A stretch of DNA of 64,000 bases from contig UCKS01000034.1 in the NCBI GenBank assembly GCA_900473045.1, forward strand, positions 1 through 64,000, in the 5' to 3' direction. This document shows, one piece after another, positions 34,219 to 43,927 of the stretch. Source of the stretch: Hyphomicrobiales bacterium (lineage in GTDB: Bacteria > Pseudomonadota > Alphaproteobacteria > Rhizobiales > Rhizobiaceae). The position numbers and the translations under genes were made by a program. The notes under the pieces are model-generated. The model was not told the origin of the DNA. It saw only the letters and a list, made by a program, of their open reading frames with translations, and ran no database searches. How positions within the stretch are numbered: position 1 is the first letter of the stretch; every line of letters starts with the position of its first letter.

Positions 34219-35610
34219 CTATTTCTTCCTGTTTGCAATCAGATGATACAGCGCCCGGATGGCTTGCGCCTCGCCACCGAGGGGCGAATGCGGACGCTCT
34301 GCCGGTGCCCAGCCGAAGATGTCGAAATGCACCCAGCTTTTGGCATTGGTCACGAAGCGCTTGAGAAACAGTGCCGCAGTGATCGAACCGGCCATACCGC
34401 CGGAAGGGGCGTTGGTGAGGTCGGCTATGCGGGCCGAAATATCCTTCTCGTAGCCTTTGTAGAGCGGCATGCGCCACATCGGATCATCGACCGTCAGGCT
34501 TGATTCCGTCAGATCGTGGGCCAAGTCCTGGTCATCGGTGTAGAATGGCGGCAGGTCGGGGCCAAGAGCGACCCGGGCAGCGCCCGTCAGCGTCGCCATG
34601 TCGATCAGAAGATCGGTCTCCTCCTCATCTGCGTAAGCCAGTGCATCCGCAAGGATCAGCCGGCCCTCGGCATCGGTATTGTCGATCTGCACCGTCAGCC
34701 CCTTGCGGCTACGGTAGATATCGCCCGGGCGGAACGCATTGGCGGAGATCGAATTCTCGACCACAGGCACCAGCACGCGCAAATCGACCTTCAGTTTGGC
34801 ATCCATGATCATCAGGGCGAGCCCCATGACATTGGCAGCGCCGCCCATGTCCTTTTTCATTAGCAGCATGGACGCGGCAGGTTTGATGTCGAGACCGCCT
34901 GTATCGAAGCAGACCCCCTTGCCCACCAGCGTCACCTTGCGGTGCCCCTTCTTGCCCCAGCGCATTTCCAGGAGACGCGGTGCTTCGGCGCTGGCCCGGC
35001 CAACCGTGTGGATCAACGGGAAATTCTGCTTCAGCAGGTCGTCGCCGGAAACGACGGAAACCTTGGCCTTGTAGTGCTCTCCCAACGCCCGGAACGCTTC
35101 TTCCAGCGCATTTGGCCCCATGTCGTTGGTCGGCGTGTTGATCAGGTCGCGGGCGAGGAAGATGCCTGCGATCTGCCGTTTGATATCGGCGGCATCTGCA
35201 TCAGCCGGGATCATCAGGGTCGGTGCTTCCTTAACCGCCGCCTTATAGCGATCGAAGCTATAGGAGCCGAGGCCGTAACCCAGTGCCAACCGGTTTGCCG
35301 TCAGCGGCGCAGTTTCGATATGCCATTTTCCGGCCGGTAATGTCCGGGCCAGCTTACCCGTCAGGAACGGTGCCTCGGATGGATTGGCCCCGAGCCCGAA
35401 CAGAGCGCCGCCGAGATGACCGTCTTCGGAAGGGATCAACAGGACAGCGCCGGGCTCCGCCTTGAAGCCTGCCTTGCGGGCCCAGTCGAGCGCAATCGGA
35501 TCGATGGCGCCGATATCGATATGGGCCGGCGTTACCGCGAAGATCGGCAGGGTTTTGCCACCGCTGGTATTGAACGGCGACGGACGGTCGATGAATTGAT
35601 AGGAGGCCAT
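34219..35610 (-). CDS. M17 family leucyl aminopeptidase
   Basis: A 463-residue cytosolic metallo-aminopeptidase. The C-terminal catalytic domain carries VGKGVCFDTGGLDIKP and the family signature NTDAEGRLILADAL, with metal ligands in the MKKDMGGAAN segment. It removes N-terminal residues from peptides. It is nearer to the short leucyl aminopeptidase family proteins than to canonical PepA, so I leave the symbol blank. The ATG at 35610 has AAGGA upstream. It converges on dnaA and is divergent from the tadD-like gene. Confidence 0.9.
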   Translation of the reverse strand: MASYQFIDRPSPFNTSGGKTLPIFAVTPAHIDIGAIDPIALDWARKAGFKAEPGAVLLIPSEDGHLGGALFGLGANPSEAPFLTGKLARTLPAGKWHIETAPLTANRLALGYGLGSYSFDRYKAAVKEAPTLMIPADADAADIKRQIAGIFLARDLINTPTNDMGPNALEEAFRALGEHYKAKVSVVSGDDLLKQNFPLIHTVGRASAEAPRLLEMRWGKKGHRKVTLVGKGVCFDTGGLDIKPAASMLLMKKDMGGAANVMGLALMIMDAKLKVDLRVLVPVVENSISANAFRPGDIYRSRKGLTVQIDNTDAEGRLILADALAYADEEETDLLIDMATLTGAARVALGPDLPPFYTDDQDLAHDLTESSLTVDDPMWRMPLYKGYEKDISARIADLTNAPSGGMAGSITAALFLKRFVTNAKSWVHFDIFGWAPAERPHSPLGGEAQAIRALYHLIANRKK

Positions 35611-35647
35611 GGAAATCCTTCGGAAGGAACGGTGCAGAATCACCCGA

Positions 35648-35669
35648 TTAACGCTCTGTTAGGGTTAAC
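35648..35669 (+). promoter_or_regulatory. CtrA-like box upstream of tadD
   Basis: TTAA-CGCTCTG-TTAG (35648-35662) fits TTAA-N7-TTAA with one mismatch and is followed at once by GTTAAC (35664-35669). It lies about 85 bases upstream of the TadD-like gene. Confidence 0.4.
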
Positions 35670-35750
35670 AGATTATTGCTGGAGTGAAGATTGCGCCGAT
35701 ATGTTGGGGATTTGTCCGGTGCTTTGAGAAAATGCTTAGGGGCATTGGCA

Positions 35751-36572
35751 ATGAATTCACACGGGCAGACGTCTTTTACGAGCAACCGGTTCCTGCAGGG
35801 CACTGCGATGGTGATCCTCGCGGTGACGCTGGCCAGTTGCGGTACGCAGAAGAAGGAGTTGACGACCGGCTCCATTCCCTCCACCAGTTTTTCCAAACCC
35901 GTCCAATCGATGAACGCAACTGAACTGTCGGCAGCAGCGGAAAGCATTGGCAAGGCCTATGAGCGCAACCCGAAGGATCGCGCCGCCGGCCTGAACTATG
36001 CCAACATGCTGCGCATGACCGGCCGCAACGAGCAGGCGCTGGCTGTGATGCAACAGGTGGCGATCAATTTCCCGACCGACCGCGAGGTTCTGGCCGCCTA
36101 TGGAAAATCGCAGGCCGCTGCCGGCCAGCTGGAACAGGCTTTGAGCACGATTACCCGCGCTCAGACACCCGACCGCCCGGACTGGAAACTGAAATCTGCC
36201 GAAGGTGCGATCCTCGATCAGCTCGGCCGCGCCGGCGAAGCCCGCCAGCGGTATCGCGAGGCTCTCGACATCCAGCCGAACGAACCGACGGTATTGTCCA
36301 ATCTCGGTATGTCTTATCTGCTCAACAAGGATTTGAAGACGGCGGAAACCTATCTGAAATCGGCCGTCAGCCAGCCCGGCGCCGATAGCAGCGTACGTCA
36401 GAACCTGGCGCTTGCCGTCGGCTTGCAGGGACGTTTCCCCGAGGCCGAGCAGATTGCTCGCCAAGAGCTTTCGCCGGGCCAGGCCGAAGCCAACGTCAAA
36501 TATCTCCGCTCGATCATGTCGCAGCAAAATGCCTGGCAGAAGCTTGCCAAGGACGACAAGGGCACGAACTGA
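35751..36572 (+). CDS. tadD: TadD-like tetratricopeptide lipoprotein
   Basis: A 273-residue secreted lipoprotein. After a short positively charged start comes a hydrophobic segment ending in the lipobox LASC (VILAVTLASCGTQ), so the mature protein is anchored at an outer-membrane Cys. About five TPR-like helical repeats fill the rest (AAGLNYANMLRMTGRNEQAL; NLGMSYLLNKDLKTAETYL). TadD acts as the pilotin-like assembly factor of Tad pili. The ATG at 35751 gives a proper signal peptide; the open frame extends upstream only through a TTG. It converges on the Tad operon, ending about 200 bases from tadC. Confidence 0.85.
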   Translation: MNSHGQTSFTSNRFLQGTAMVILAVTLASCGTQKKELTTGSIPSTSFSKPVQSMNATELSAAAESIGKAYERNPKDRAAGLNYANMLRMTGRNEQALAVMQQVAINFPTDREVLAAYGKSQAAAGQLEQALSTITRAQTPDRPDWKLKSAEGAILDQLGRAGEARQRYREALDIQPNEPTVLSNLGMSYLLNKDLKTAETYLKSAVSQPGADSSVRQNLALAVGLQGRFPEAEQIARQELSPGQAEANVKYLRSIMSQQNAWQKLAKDDKGTN

Positions 36573-36721
36573 TCCCTGCCGATCGGCCCTTCAGTGAGGC
36601 AACAACCGTTTCGCAGCGACAATGCGCGCAGCGCTTGTGCAGCCAACCGCCGCCGTGCATAAGCCCACGGCTTCCGTTCAGCTGCTTCAAAGCCAATCGA
36701 TAAGAAGAACCTTTGATGGAA

Positions 36722-36738
36722 GATGCGCATTGCGCATC
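36722..36738. terminator. Small hairpin between tadD and tadC
   Basis: GATGCGC-ATT-GCGCATC, a perfect 7-bp stem in the 207-base gap between the convergent tadD and tadC genes. No T-run follows, so it is at best a weak terminator. The rest of the gap shows no gene. Confidence 0.35.
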
Positions 36739-36779
36739 CTCCTATCCTGACCGTGTTTTTGGATTGTACGGAAACCAGA

Positions 36780-37766
36780 TCAGAACTTGTCGGAAACCTG
36801 GATACCAGCCGGACCGAGGATGACGGCGATCAGGACGGGCAGAAAGAACAGGATCATCGGCACGGTGAGCTTGGGTGGCAGGGCCGCAGCCTTCTTTTCC
36901 GCCTCGTTCATCCGCTGGTCGCGGCTTTCCTGGGCAAGCACACGCAGGGCCTGGGCGATTGGCGTGCCGTAGCGATCAGCCTGGATCAGCGCTTGAACAA
37001 CCGATTTCACATCGTCGAGCCCCGTCCGGATACCCAGATTCTCCAGCGCGATGCGCCGATCTGGCAGAAACGACAGTTCCGCAGTGGTGAGAACCAGTTC
37101 TTCCGCGAGCGGCGCTGATTGTTCGGCAATTTCATCGGCCACGCGCCGCATGGCCAGTTCCATCGAAACGCCGGATTCCACGCATATCAGCAGCAGGTCC
37201 AGTGCATTTGGCCACGCCCTGCGGATCGACTGCTGACGCTTGGATACGGCGTTGGAAATGAAAATGTTCGGCGCATAAAAGCCGAGATAAGCACTGCCGA
37301 TGACCACCAGAACCCGCATCATGAACGGCTTTTCGGCGAGGAAACCCAGAAAGAAAATGTAAAAGGCGCCGACAGCAAGAAACAGGAAGGGCAGGCAGAA
37401 GCGGGCGACCAGAAACATGTTGAGTGCGTTTTGAGACCGATAACCGGCCGATTTCAGCCGATTGACCGTATTGTCATCGACAAGCGCCTTGCGCAGGTTC
37501 AAGCGCTCAACGAGCTGGCGGGCCGACATATTGTTCTGGGACCGCAGCGATGCCTTGCCGCCGCTGATCTCCCCATTCAAGCGTACGCGTTCGCGCGCCC
37601 GAATGATCTCCCGCTCTGTCGCCACGGATTTCATCCGTTTTTCCAGATTGCCTCGCTCCAGAAACGGAGCGGCCAGAGAATAGAAGGTCGCCAGCACGGC
37701 CACCGCCACCAGGAAGGCGACGATGACGTTTGGATTTGTCAGGGTACTGATCATGCCCTCGCTCAT
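36780..37766 (-). CDS. tadC: Tad pilus inner-membrane platform protein TadC
   Basis: A 328-residue type II secretion F-domain protein with about four membrane helices: one near the N-terminus (VIVAFLVAVAVLATFYSLAA), two around residues 140-185, and one at the C-terminus (VPMILFFLPVLIAVILGPAGIQ). The conserved core ALDLLLICVESGVSMELAMRRV and DRYGTPIAQALRVLAQESRDQR is present. With TadB it forms the base of the Flp pilus machine above the CpaF ATPase. It corresponds to ctpI of Agrobacterium and is the last gene of the leftward operon. Confidence 0.93.
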   Translation of the reverse strand: MSEGMISTLTNPNVIVAFLVAVAVLATFYSLAAPFLERGNLEKRMKSVATEREIIRARERVRLNGEISGGKASLRSQNNMSARQLVERLNLRKALVDDNTVNRLKSAGYRSQNALNMFLVARFCLPFLFLAVGAFYIFFLGFLAEKPFMMRVLVVIGSAYLGFYAPNIFISNAVSKRQQSIRRAWPNALDLLLICVESGVSMELAMRRVADEIAEQSAPLAEELVLTTAELSFLPDRRIALENLGIRTGLDDVKSVVQALIQADRYGTPIAQALRVLAQESRDQRMNEAEKKAAALPPKLTVPMILFFLPVLIAVILGPAGIQVSDKF

Positions 37767-37779
37767 GCCGGACCCTTTC

Positions 37780-38790
37780 CTAAATGTCGAAGTTGATCAT
37801 GTTGCGCATCACCCAGATGCCGATCGACATCCACACCGCCGAAGCGGCCATAATGAGGTGGCCGCGCGGATCGGTGAACAGGACCATCATGTAGTCCGGC
37901 GAGGTTGTATAAACCAGAAACGCAACGATGAACGGCAAGGCACCGATGATACAGGCCGAAGCCTTGGCCTCCATGGACAGCGCCTGGACCTTGGCCTTCA
38001 TCTTCTTGCGTTCACGCAACACCTTGGAGAGGTTGCCGAGTGCCTCGGAAAGATTGCCGCCAGCCTGGGCCTGGATGGCGATCACAATGGCGAAGAAATT
38101 GACCTCCGGCAGCGGAATGGTGTTGATCATGCGCGCGCAGGCTTCCGGAATATTCAAGCCGATCTGTTGCGCCTCGATGATGCGCTTGAACTCCGTCTTG
38201 ACTGGCTCCATCCCGTCGCTGGCAATCAGCCGGATGGCATCATTGAGCGGCAGACCCGATTTGATCGAACGGACCATGATGTCGAGCGCATTGGGAAATT
38301 CATTCAAAAATGCCTTGGCGCGCCGCTTGATCATGAAATTGATAAACCAGCGCGGAAAGCCGGCGCTGGCAATGAGAAAAATCCCGGCGATGACCGGCAG
38401 CCCCATCCCGGCAATCAGTGCCAGGAAGCTGGCGACACCACCGAACACCATACTGGCGATATAAAACTGCGAGATCGAAATCTTGAAGCCGGCCTGGATC
38501 AGCCTGACCTTCATGCTGGGCTTTGCCTTTGCTGATTTTTCCTGCTGCTTTTTCTCAAGATCCTTCAACGAATCCTGAACGGACTTTCGCCGTTTGGACA
38601 TCTCGTTCACGCGGTCACGGGCGGCCTTGACCTGGACCCTGTCGGTTTCAGCGGATTTGACCTTGCGGACGCGGCTTTCGGCCCTCTTTTCAGTTTCGAT
38701 GCGTGTGAACAGAATGCCATAGGCGAGCCCCGCCGTCGAAAGCGCGACGAGACCAACGATCGCCAGAATGGTGATGTCTATTCCGAACAT
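37780..38790 (-). CDS. tadB: Tad pilus inner-membrane platform protein TadB
   Basis: A 336-residue F-domain protein. An N-terminal helix (ITILAIVGLVALSTAGLAYGILF) is followed by a charged cytoplasmic stretch rich in Lys and Arg, two helices around residues 115-160, the GspF core ALDIMVRSIKSGLPLNDAIRLI, and a C-terminal helix pair. It partners TadC. It corresponds to ctpH. It lies 8 bases after cpaF and 13 before tadC, so transcription is shared. Confidence 0.93.
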   Translation of the reverse strand: MFGIDITILAIVGLVALSTAGLAYGILFTRIETEKRAESRVRKVKSAETDRVQVKAARDRVNEMSKRRKSVQDSLKDLEKKQQEKSAKAKPSMKVRLIQAGFKISISQFYIASMVFGGVASFLALIAGMGLPVIAGIFLIASAGFPRWFINFMIKRRAKAFLNEFPNALDIMVRSIKSGLPLNDAIRLIASDGMEPVKTEFKRIIEAQQIGLNIPEACARMINTIPLPEVNFFAIVIAIQAQAGGNLSEALGNLSKVLRERKKMKAKVQALSMEAKASACIIGALPFIVAFLVYTTSPDYMMVLFTDPRGHLIMAASAVWMSIGIWVMRNMINFDI

Positions 38791-38798
38791 GAAGACCC

Positions 38799-40265
38799 TC
38801 AGTCCTTTTCCATCGAATCGAGCGTCGCGGCCAGCCGTTTGTCTTCGTTGAAATAGCGGGCCCGATCCCAGAAGTGCGGGCGGCCAATACCTGTCGACTT
38901 GTGCCGGCCGATGATCTTGCCGTTGGCGTCTTCGCCTTCCAGCTCGTAGCGCATCAGGTCCTGCGTGATGATCACGTCACCTTCCATGCCGATCACCTCG
39001 GTAATGTGGGTGATACGGCGCGAGCCGTCACGCAGGCGAGCCGCCTGGATAATGACGTCGATGGAACCGGCGATGATTTCACGGACTGTCTTTGCCGGAA
39101 GCGTGTAGCCGCCCATGGCAATCATCGATTCCATACGGCTCAGGCATTCGCGCGGTGTGTTGGCATGGATGGTGCCCATCGACCCATCGTGACCGGTGTT
39201 CATCGCCTGCAACAGGTCGAAGACTTCCGGTCCGCGGACTTCGCCGACGATGATGCGTTCAGGCCGCATACGCAGGCAGTTCTTGATGAGATCGCGCATG
39301 GTGATCTCGCCCTCGCCTTCGATGTTCGGCGGGCGGGTTTCAAGGCGAACCACATGCGGCTGCTGCAGCTGCAGTTCAGCCGTATCCTCGCAGGTAATGA
39401 CGCGTTCTTCGAGATCGATATAGCCGGTCAGGCAGTTCAGCAGTGTCGTCTTGCCTGAACCGGTACCGCCGGAGATGACGATATTGCAGCGGACGCGGCC
39501 AATGATCTGGAGAAGCACGGCACCTTCCGGCGTGATGGCACCGAACTTGACCAGCTGGTCGAGCTTCAGCTTGTCCTTCTTGAACTTACGAATAGTCAGC
39601 GCCGTTCCGTCGATGGCCAGCGGCGGAGCAATGACGTTGACACGGGAACCATCGGGGAGACGGGCATCGCAGATCGGCGAGGATTCATCGACGCGGCGGC
39701 CGACCTGAGAGACGATACGCTGGCAGATCGATAGCAGCTGCGCATTGTCGCGGAACCGCACTTCGGATTCGATCGTCTTGCCGTTCACCTCGATAAAGGT
39801 CTGGCCCGCGCCGTTGACCATGATATCGGCGATGTCGTCGCGCGCCAGAAGGGGCTCCAGTGGACCATAGCCGAGAACGTCGTTGCAGATATCCTCGAGC
39901 AGTTCTTCCTGCTCGGAGATCGACATCGCAAAATTCTTGATCGTGATGATGTCGTTGACGATATCGCGAATTTCTTCGCGCGCGCTCTCATTGTCGAGCT
40001 TGGCGAGCTGCGACAGGTCGATCGTATCGATCAGCGCCGAGAAGACCTGGGATTTGGTATCGTAATAGTCTTCGGTCCGGGCGGTCTTCTTGCGAACCGG
40101 CAGCGGAGATGGCTGTGCCCGGGTAACGGGGATCGTTTCGCGAACGGGTTCGGCAAGCACCGGGGTGCTTGGGCGCTCGGCAACCGCCACGGACATGGCC
40201 GGTTGCATGGCGGAGCTGATGGAACCACCCTTTCCGAAGCCGTCGTTTCCTCGTTTACCAAACAT
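38799..40265 (-). CDS. cpaF: Tad pilus secretion ATPase (CpaF/TadA)
   Basis: A 488-residue hexameric ATPase. Walker A is [15 protein letters not shown], with an Asp box ([22 protein letters not shown]) and Walker B region ([14 protein letters not shown]). A His box follows ([21 protein letters not shown]). The first about 100 residues are a low-complexity, Pro- and Arg-rich tail. It powers Flp pilin assembly at the cytoplasmic face and corresponds to ctpG. It lies between cpaE and tadB in the leftward operon. Confidence 0.96.
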   Translation of the reverse strand: MFGKRGNDGFGKGGSISSAMQPAMSVAVAERPSTPVLAEPVRETIPVTRAQPSPLPVRKKTARTEDYYDTKSQVFSALIDTIDLSQLAKLDNESAREEIRDIVNDIITIKNFAMSISEQEELLEDICNDVLGYGPLEPLLARDDIADIMVNGAGQTFIEVNGKTIESEVRFRDNAQLLSICQRIVSQVGRRVDESSPICDARLPDGSRVNVIAPPLAIDGTALTIRKFKKDKLKLDQLVKFGAITPEGAVLLQIIGRVRCNIVISGGTGSGKTTLLNCLTGYIDLEERVITCEDTAELQLQQPHVVRLETRPPNIEGEGEITMRDLIKNCLRMRPERIIVGEVRGPEVFDLLQAMNTGHDGSMGTIHANTPRECLSRMESMIAMGGYTLPAKTVREIIAGSIDVIIQAARLRDGSRRITHITEVIGMEGDVIITQDLMRYELEGEDANGKIIGRHKSTGIGRPHFWDRARYFNEDKRLAATLDSMEKD

Positions 40266-40294
40266 GCGCTCAATCCGGTTTCGTTGACTGTCAG

Positions 40295-41584
40295 TTACTT
40301 GCGGCCAAGCATCCCGAGAATTTTGCCAAGGCCGCCGTTCTTGGCTTTCTTGGCTGTTGCCCGGCCGGTCAGGAGATGCGCCAGCTGCGCGAAGGTTTCG
40401 GCTGTCGGCGCTTTCTTGTCGATCTCGGCAATCATTCTGCCGCTGTTGGCGGCATTCCCGAACAGGACGACGTCGAACGGGATAATGGCGACGGGCTCGA
40501 TCTCAAGGGAATCGCAGAAATCACCGGGCGATATTTCAGGCCGTTTCGGCAGGCCGACCTGATTGAGCACCAGATGCGGCATCTTGTCGTTCGGCCGGAT
40601 CTTCTTCAGTGAATCAAACAGGTTCTTGGCATTGCGCAGATTGGCTAGATCGGGCACGGCGGTGATGACAACCTCGTCCGCTTCCGCCAGCACCGTACGG
40701 GTCCAGTCGGACCATTGATGCGGCACATCGAGCACCGAAACCGGGGCGTTGCGCAGCAGGATTTCCATCAGTGGCTGGAAGGCGGTCGCGTCGAAGTCAT
40801 AGGGGCGATCCAGCATCGACGGCGCAGCGAGCAGCGACAGACGCTCGGAACATTTCGTCAAAAGCCGGTCAAGGAACACTTCGTCGAGCCGCTCCGGTGA
40901 AAAAACCGCTTCGGAAATGCCCTGCGGCGGATCCTGATCGAAATTGATGTTGGCGGTGCCATAGGGAAGGTCGAGATCGGCCAGCACCACTTCGGTTGAA
41001 AACAGGTTGGAGATACCCCAGGCACAGTTATGCGCCAGCGTCGAAGAGCCGACGCCTCCCTTGGCGCCGATGAAGGCGATGCTGCGCCCCAAAGGTTCGG
41101 CATCCGGATCGACGAAAATCGCCGAGATTGCGCCAAGCACGTCGGACATGGCGACCGGCGAAACGATGTATTCGGAGATGCCGTTGCGGATCAAGTCGCG
41201 ATAGAGCGGGATATCGTTGTAACGGCCGATGATGATGACCTTGGTGCTGGGATCGCAAACGGCTGCCAGAGGCGCCAGTTCCTGCATCAGCAGACGTGGT
41301 TCCGTTGCCGTTTCAATGATGATCAGATTGGGTGTCGGTGTCGTCGAGAACATGTTCGCTGCAGCAGTGATCGAACCACTGTTGATCCTGAACGTGACCT
41401 TGCTCATTCGCCGGTCCTGACCACACCGCTCCATTACCCGCTGCAAAGCCTCCGTCTCGCAGAAGGCGTGGACGGATATCCGCGGGAGCGGCCGCAGATG
41501 GTCGACTTCGCTTGGGCGAACGGCATCGGAAAAGGCATCCGGTTCACCCGATGCGGTCTCAATCTTGTAGTCAATCGTGCTCAT
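40295..41584 (-). CDS. cpaE: Tad pilus localisation ATPase (CpaE/TadZ)
   Basis: A 429-residue MinD/ParA-like protein. An N-terminal receiver-like fold (residues about 45-165) lacks a clear phospho-acceptor site. Then comes a deviant Walker A, AFIGAKGGVGSSTLAHN, with the further motif VVLADLDLPYGTANINFDQDP. CpaE/TadZ helps place the pilus machine at a pole. It corresponds to ctpF. It lies 29 bases upstream of cpaF and 30 bases downstream of cpaD. Confidence 0.94.
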   Translation of the reverse strand: MSTIDYKIETASGEPDAFSDAVRPSEVDHLRPLPRISVHAFCETEALQRVMERCGQDRRMSKVTFRINSGSITAAANMFSTTPTPNLIIIETATEPRLLMQELAPLAAVCDPSTKVIIIGRYNDIPLYRDLIRNGISEYIVSPVAMSDVLGAISAIFVDPDAEPLGRSIAFIGAKGGVGSSTLAHNCAWGISNLFSTEVVLADLDLPYGTANINFDQDPPQGISEAVFSPERLDEVFLDRLLTKCSERLSLLAAPSMLDRPYDFDATAFQPLMEILLRNAPVSVLDVPHQWSDWTRTVLAEADEVVITAVPDLANLRNAKNLFDSLKKIRPNDKMPHLVLNQVGLPKRPEISPGDFCDSLEIEPVAIIPFDVVLFGNAANSGRMIAEIDKKAPTAETFAQLAHLLTGRATAKKAKNGGLGKILGMLGRK

Positions 41585-41614
41585 GGTGCTATCCCTTCAA
41601 ACCGCTCAGATGTG

Positions 41615-42373
41615 TCAGTTGAAGTTGATTGTGGGGCCAGGCTCGCTACTGCCAGAGTCTATTCCGCGGTAGTCGCTAATCACCTTGCCGCGCTGGACGG
41701 CATCGATCGGCGACATGGCGCGCGGGCCGAGCAGATCCAACGGATTGGAAATCTGTGCCGCAAGGTTAGCCTGGCTGGAGCAGCCGAAGTTTTCGTAATT
41801 TTTGTTCTGGATGGTGTTGGAGACCAGATCCTTTGGCCAGTTGCCGCACGGGGCTGTCTTGGCAGTAATCGCCGTATAGCTCAGCCGCACCGGCGCTGCG
41901 TCGCCATAGGGATCAGCCTGATAACTGACCTCGATCAACCGGTTTGCCGGTATCCCTGCCCCCACAAGAACGCCGCGGATTTCCTTGCGCAATGACGATG
42001 CAGATCCGGCATTGACGGAACCGCGCGGCAGCATAATCTGCACCGTACCCGTCGCGGAATTGGTGTAGCCCTGTGCGAAGCCGCGGATGACGTCGCGTGC
42101 GCCCTTGGTCAGGTGCCTGTCACTGGACCCCACCGGCACATCGATCACGTGTTCCGCTTCGGCAATCACGATCGGGTGGCGTGTCCGGTAATCGTCCGGC
42201 AGAGCGCCCGTGGACATGCCGTCCCGGTTGGCGCACCCGGCAAGGCTTGTCCCGGCAACCAGCAAGGCGCCAATCGCCAGCAGACGTGCAAATCGGACCG
42301 GGCCTGCAAAGATGTTTGGCCGCATGAGCGTGTGCCTTTTCATATCGCGGTTCAGGATGATCGTCGTTGTCAT
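41615..42373 (-). CDS. cpaD: Tad pilus lipoprotein CpaD
   Basis: A 252-residue outer-membrane lipoprotein. The signal sequence ends in lipobox LAGC (ALLVAGTSLAGCANRDGM). The mature part holds the CpaD domain, with DYRTRHPIVIAEAEHVIDVPVG, GYTNSATGTVQIMLPRGSVNAGS and NYENFGCSSQANLAAQISNPLDLLGPR near the end. It assists the CpaC secretin. It corresponds to ctpE. The ATG at 42373 follows GGGAGCGGAC; a second ATG ten codons in is also possible. Confidence 0.92.
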   Translation of the reverse strand: MTTTIILNRDMKRHTLMRPNIFAGPVRFARLLAIGALLVAGTSLAGCANRDGMSTGALPDDYRTRHPIVIAEAEHVIDVPVGSSDRHLTKGARDVIRGFAQGYTNSATGTVQIMLPRGSVNAGSASSLRKEIRGVLVGAGIPANRLIEVSYQADPYGDAAPVRLSYTAITAKTAPCGNWPKDLVSNTIQNKNYENFGCSSQANLAAQISNPLDLLGPRAMSPIDAVQRGKVISDYRGIDSGSSEPGPTINFN

Positions 42374-42385
42374 GTCCGCTCCCGC

Positions 42386-43927
42386 CTACTTGTAAATGAA
42401 GCCGACATTGCCGTGATACTGCCCGGTGGGGGCGGCCTGACGGGTGCCGTAGATGCGGTTGACTTCACCGAGAAATGCGCTGGACAGATCGTCGGTCGGA
42501 TTGAAATTGTCATCCGGACGCGACAGGGCGCTGCGCGCTACCGGTTGAACCAGGTAAGGCGTCGCGATGATGACCAATTCGGTCTCGTTGCGAATGAAAT
42601 CCTTAGACCGGAACAAGGCACCGAAAACCGGGATTTTCGAAACGCCTGGCAGGCCCGACATAGCCTGGCGGATATTGTCCTGCACGAGGCCCCCAATCAC
42701 GATGGAGCCACCGGATGGAAGCTCGACGCTGGTCGATGCCTTGCGGCGGCGGATCGACATATAGGTCTGGCCGGGTATCGCTAGCGTATTGCCGTTGACG
42801 ACCGATCCTTCGAACGTCGGTTCCGAAACCTCGGTGGCGATTTCCAGGCTGATGCGGCCCGGCCCCAGAACGACAGGCGTGAAATCCAATCCAATACCGT
42901 ATTCGACGGTTTCCACAGTTCGTTTCAGCACGCCGTCTTCATCGATTTCCTGCTCGGATGGCAGACGATACTCGCCACCGACGGAGAAACTGGCCTTCTT
43001 TCCGGAAATCGCCGTCAGACTGGGCTCCGCCAGCGTGCGCATCACGCCAGCCTGCTCCATTGCATTTAAATAGGTGGCGAACATGCCAGATCCGCTACCA
43101 ATCGTCCCAGTGAGTTTCGAAGCAAAGGCGTTAACGGCATTGCCCAGGTTGCTCGGGTTGCGGAAAGAAATACCCTCACCACTCGAACTCCCGATGAAGC
43201 CGCTGGCACCGAGTTGCTTCATCACCTGGCGCGAGACCTCGGCGACTGTCACCTTCAGCATCACCTGGTCTTCGCCGTCGATCCGGAGAAGATTAACGAT
43301 CTGCGAAACCTGGCGCCGTTCGGCAAAGATGTCCGCGTCGCCGTTATTGCCTTGTGCGGTAATGTTGCGCGTGGTTGCCTCACCGCCTTTGATAAAGGCG
43401 CTCGCGAGTTCTTCGACGCGTGTGGAATCGAGTGGTGTGCGAACGGTCCCGGTCAGGACGATGTTGTCCGAGATGATTTCGACCTTGATATCGGAATCAG
43501 GCAGGAAACGCCTTAGATTGGCCTCGAGGCCGGAAATGTCACGTTCGATCTCCAGGTCGAGGCTGACAATTTCCTCGCCACCCGGACCAAACACGAAAAT
43601 GTTTGTCTGGCCGACCATCTTTCCGAACAGATAGATGCGGCGCGAGGTTCGCGTCACGGCATCGGCCAGCATCGGGTCAGCGACGAGAATGTCATGCGCG
43701 TCGGTCGGCAGATCGATGACAACGGCCTTGTTCAGCCCGAGCTTGATGGTTTTCTTGACGCCGGGACCGCTATCGACGATGCGTACCAGCGACTGCGAAG
43801 CCGCTTCTGCGACGAACGTCCCGGCTGGCAAGCCGGAAAAGGCCAGGCAAAAGGCCAGTCCGCCTGCCACAGAGCTCCGAAGTTTGTGTCCGATCCGCTT
43901 CACGTTCCGCTCCCGCTCACACATCAT
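42386..43927 (-). CDS. cpaC: Tad pilus outer-membrane secretin CpaC
   Basis: A 513-residue secretin. The N-terminal signal peptide is followed by the periplasmic N-domain (VKKTIKLGLNKAVVIDLPTDAHDILVADP), a BON-like stretch, and the C-terminal secretin barrel with EYRLPSEQEID, GSIVIGGLVQDNIRQAM and the hallmark VPVFGALFRSKDF. It forms the outer-membrane pore. It corresponds to ctpD. The ATG at 43927 overlaps the cpaB stop as ATGA. A GTG at 43903 with GAGCGGGAAC upstream would give the more usual MKRIGHK start; both are possible. Confidence 0.94.
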   Translation of the reverse strand: MMCERERNVKRIGHKLRSSVAGGLAFCLAFSGLPAGTFVAEAASQSLVRIVDSGPGVKKTIKLGLNKAVVIDLPTDAHDILVADPMLADAVTRTSRRIYLFGKMVGQTNIFVFGPGGEEIVSLDLEIERDISGLEANLRRFLPDSDIKVEIISDNIVLTGTVRTPLDSTRVEELASAFIKGGEATTRNITAQGNNGDADIFAERRQVSQIVNLLRIDGEDQVMLKVTVAEVSRQVMKQLGASGFIGSSSGEGISFRNPSNLGNAVNAFASKLTGTIGSGSGMFATYLNAMEQAGVMRTLAEPSLTAISGKKASFSVGGEYRLPSEQEIDEDGVLKRTVETVEYGIGLDFTPVVLGPGRISLEIATEVSEPTFEGSVVNGNTLAIPGQTYMSIRRRKASTSVELPSGGSIVIGGLVQDNIRQAMSGLPGVSKIPVFGALFRSKDFIRNETELVIIATPYLVQPVARSALSRPDDNFNPTDDLSSAFLGEVNRIYGTRQAAPTGQYHGNVGFIYK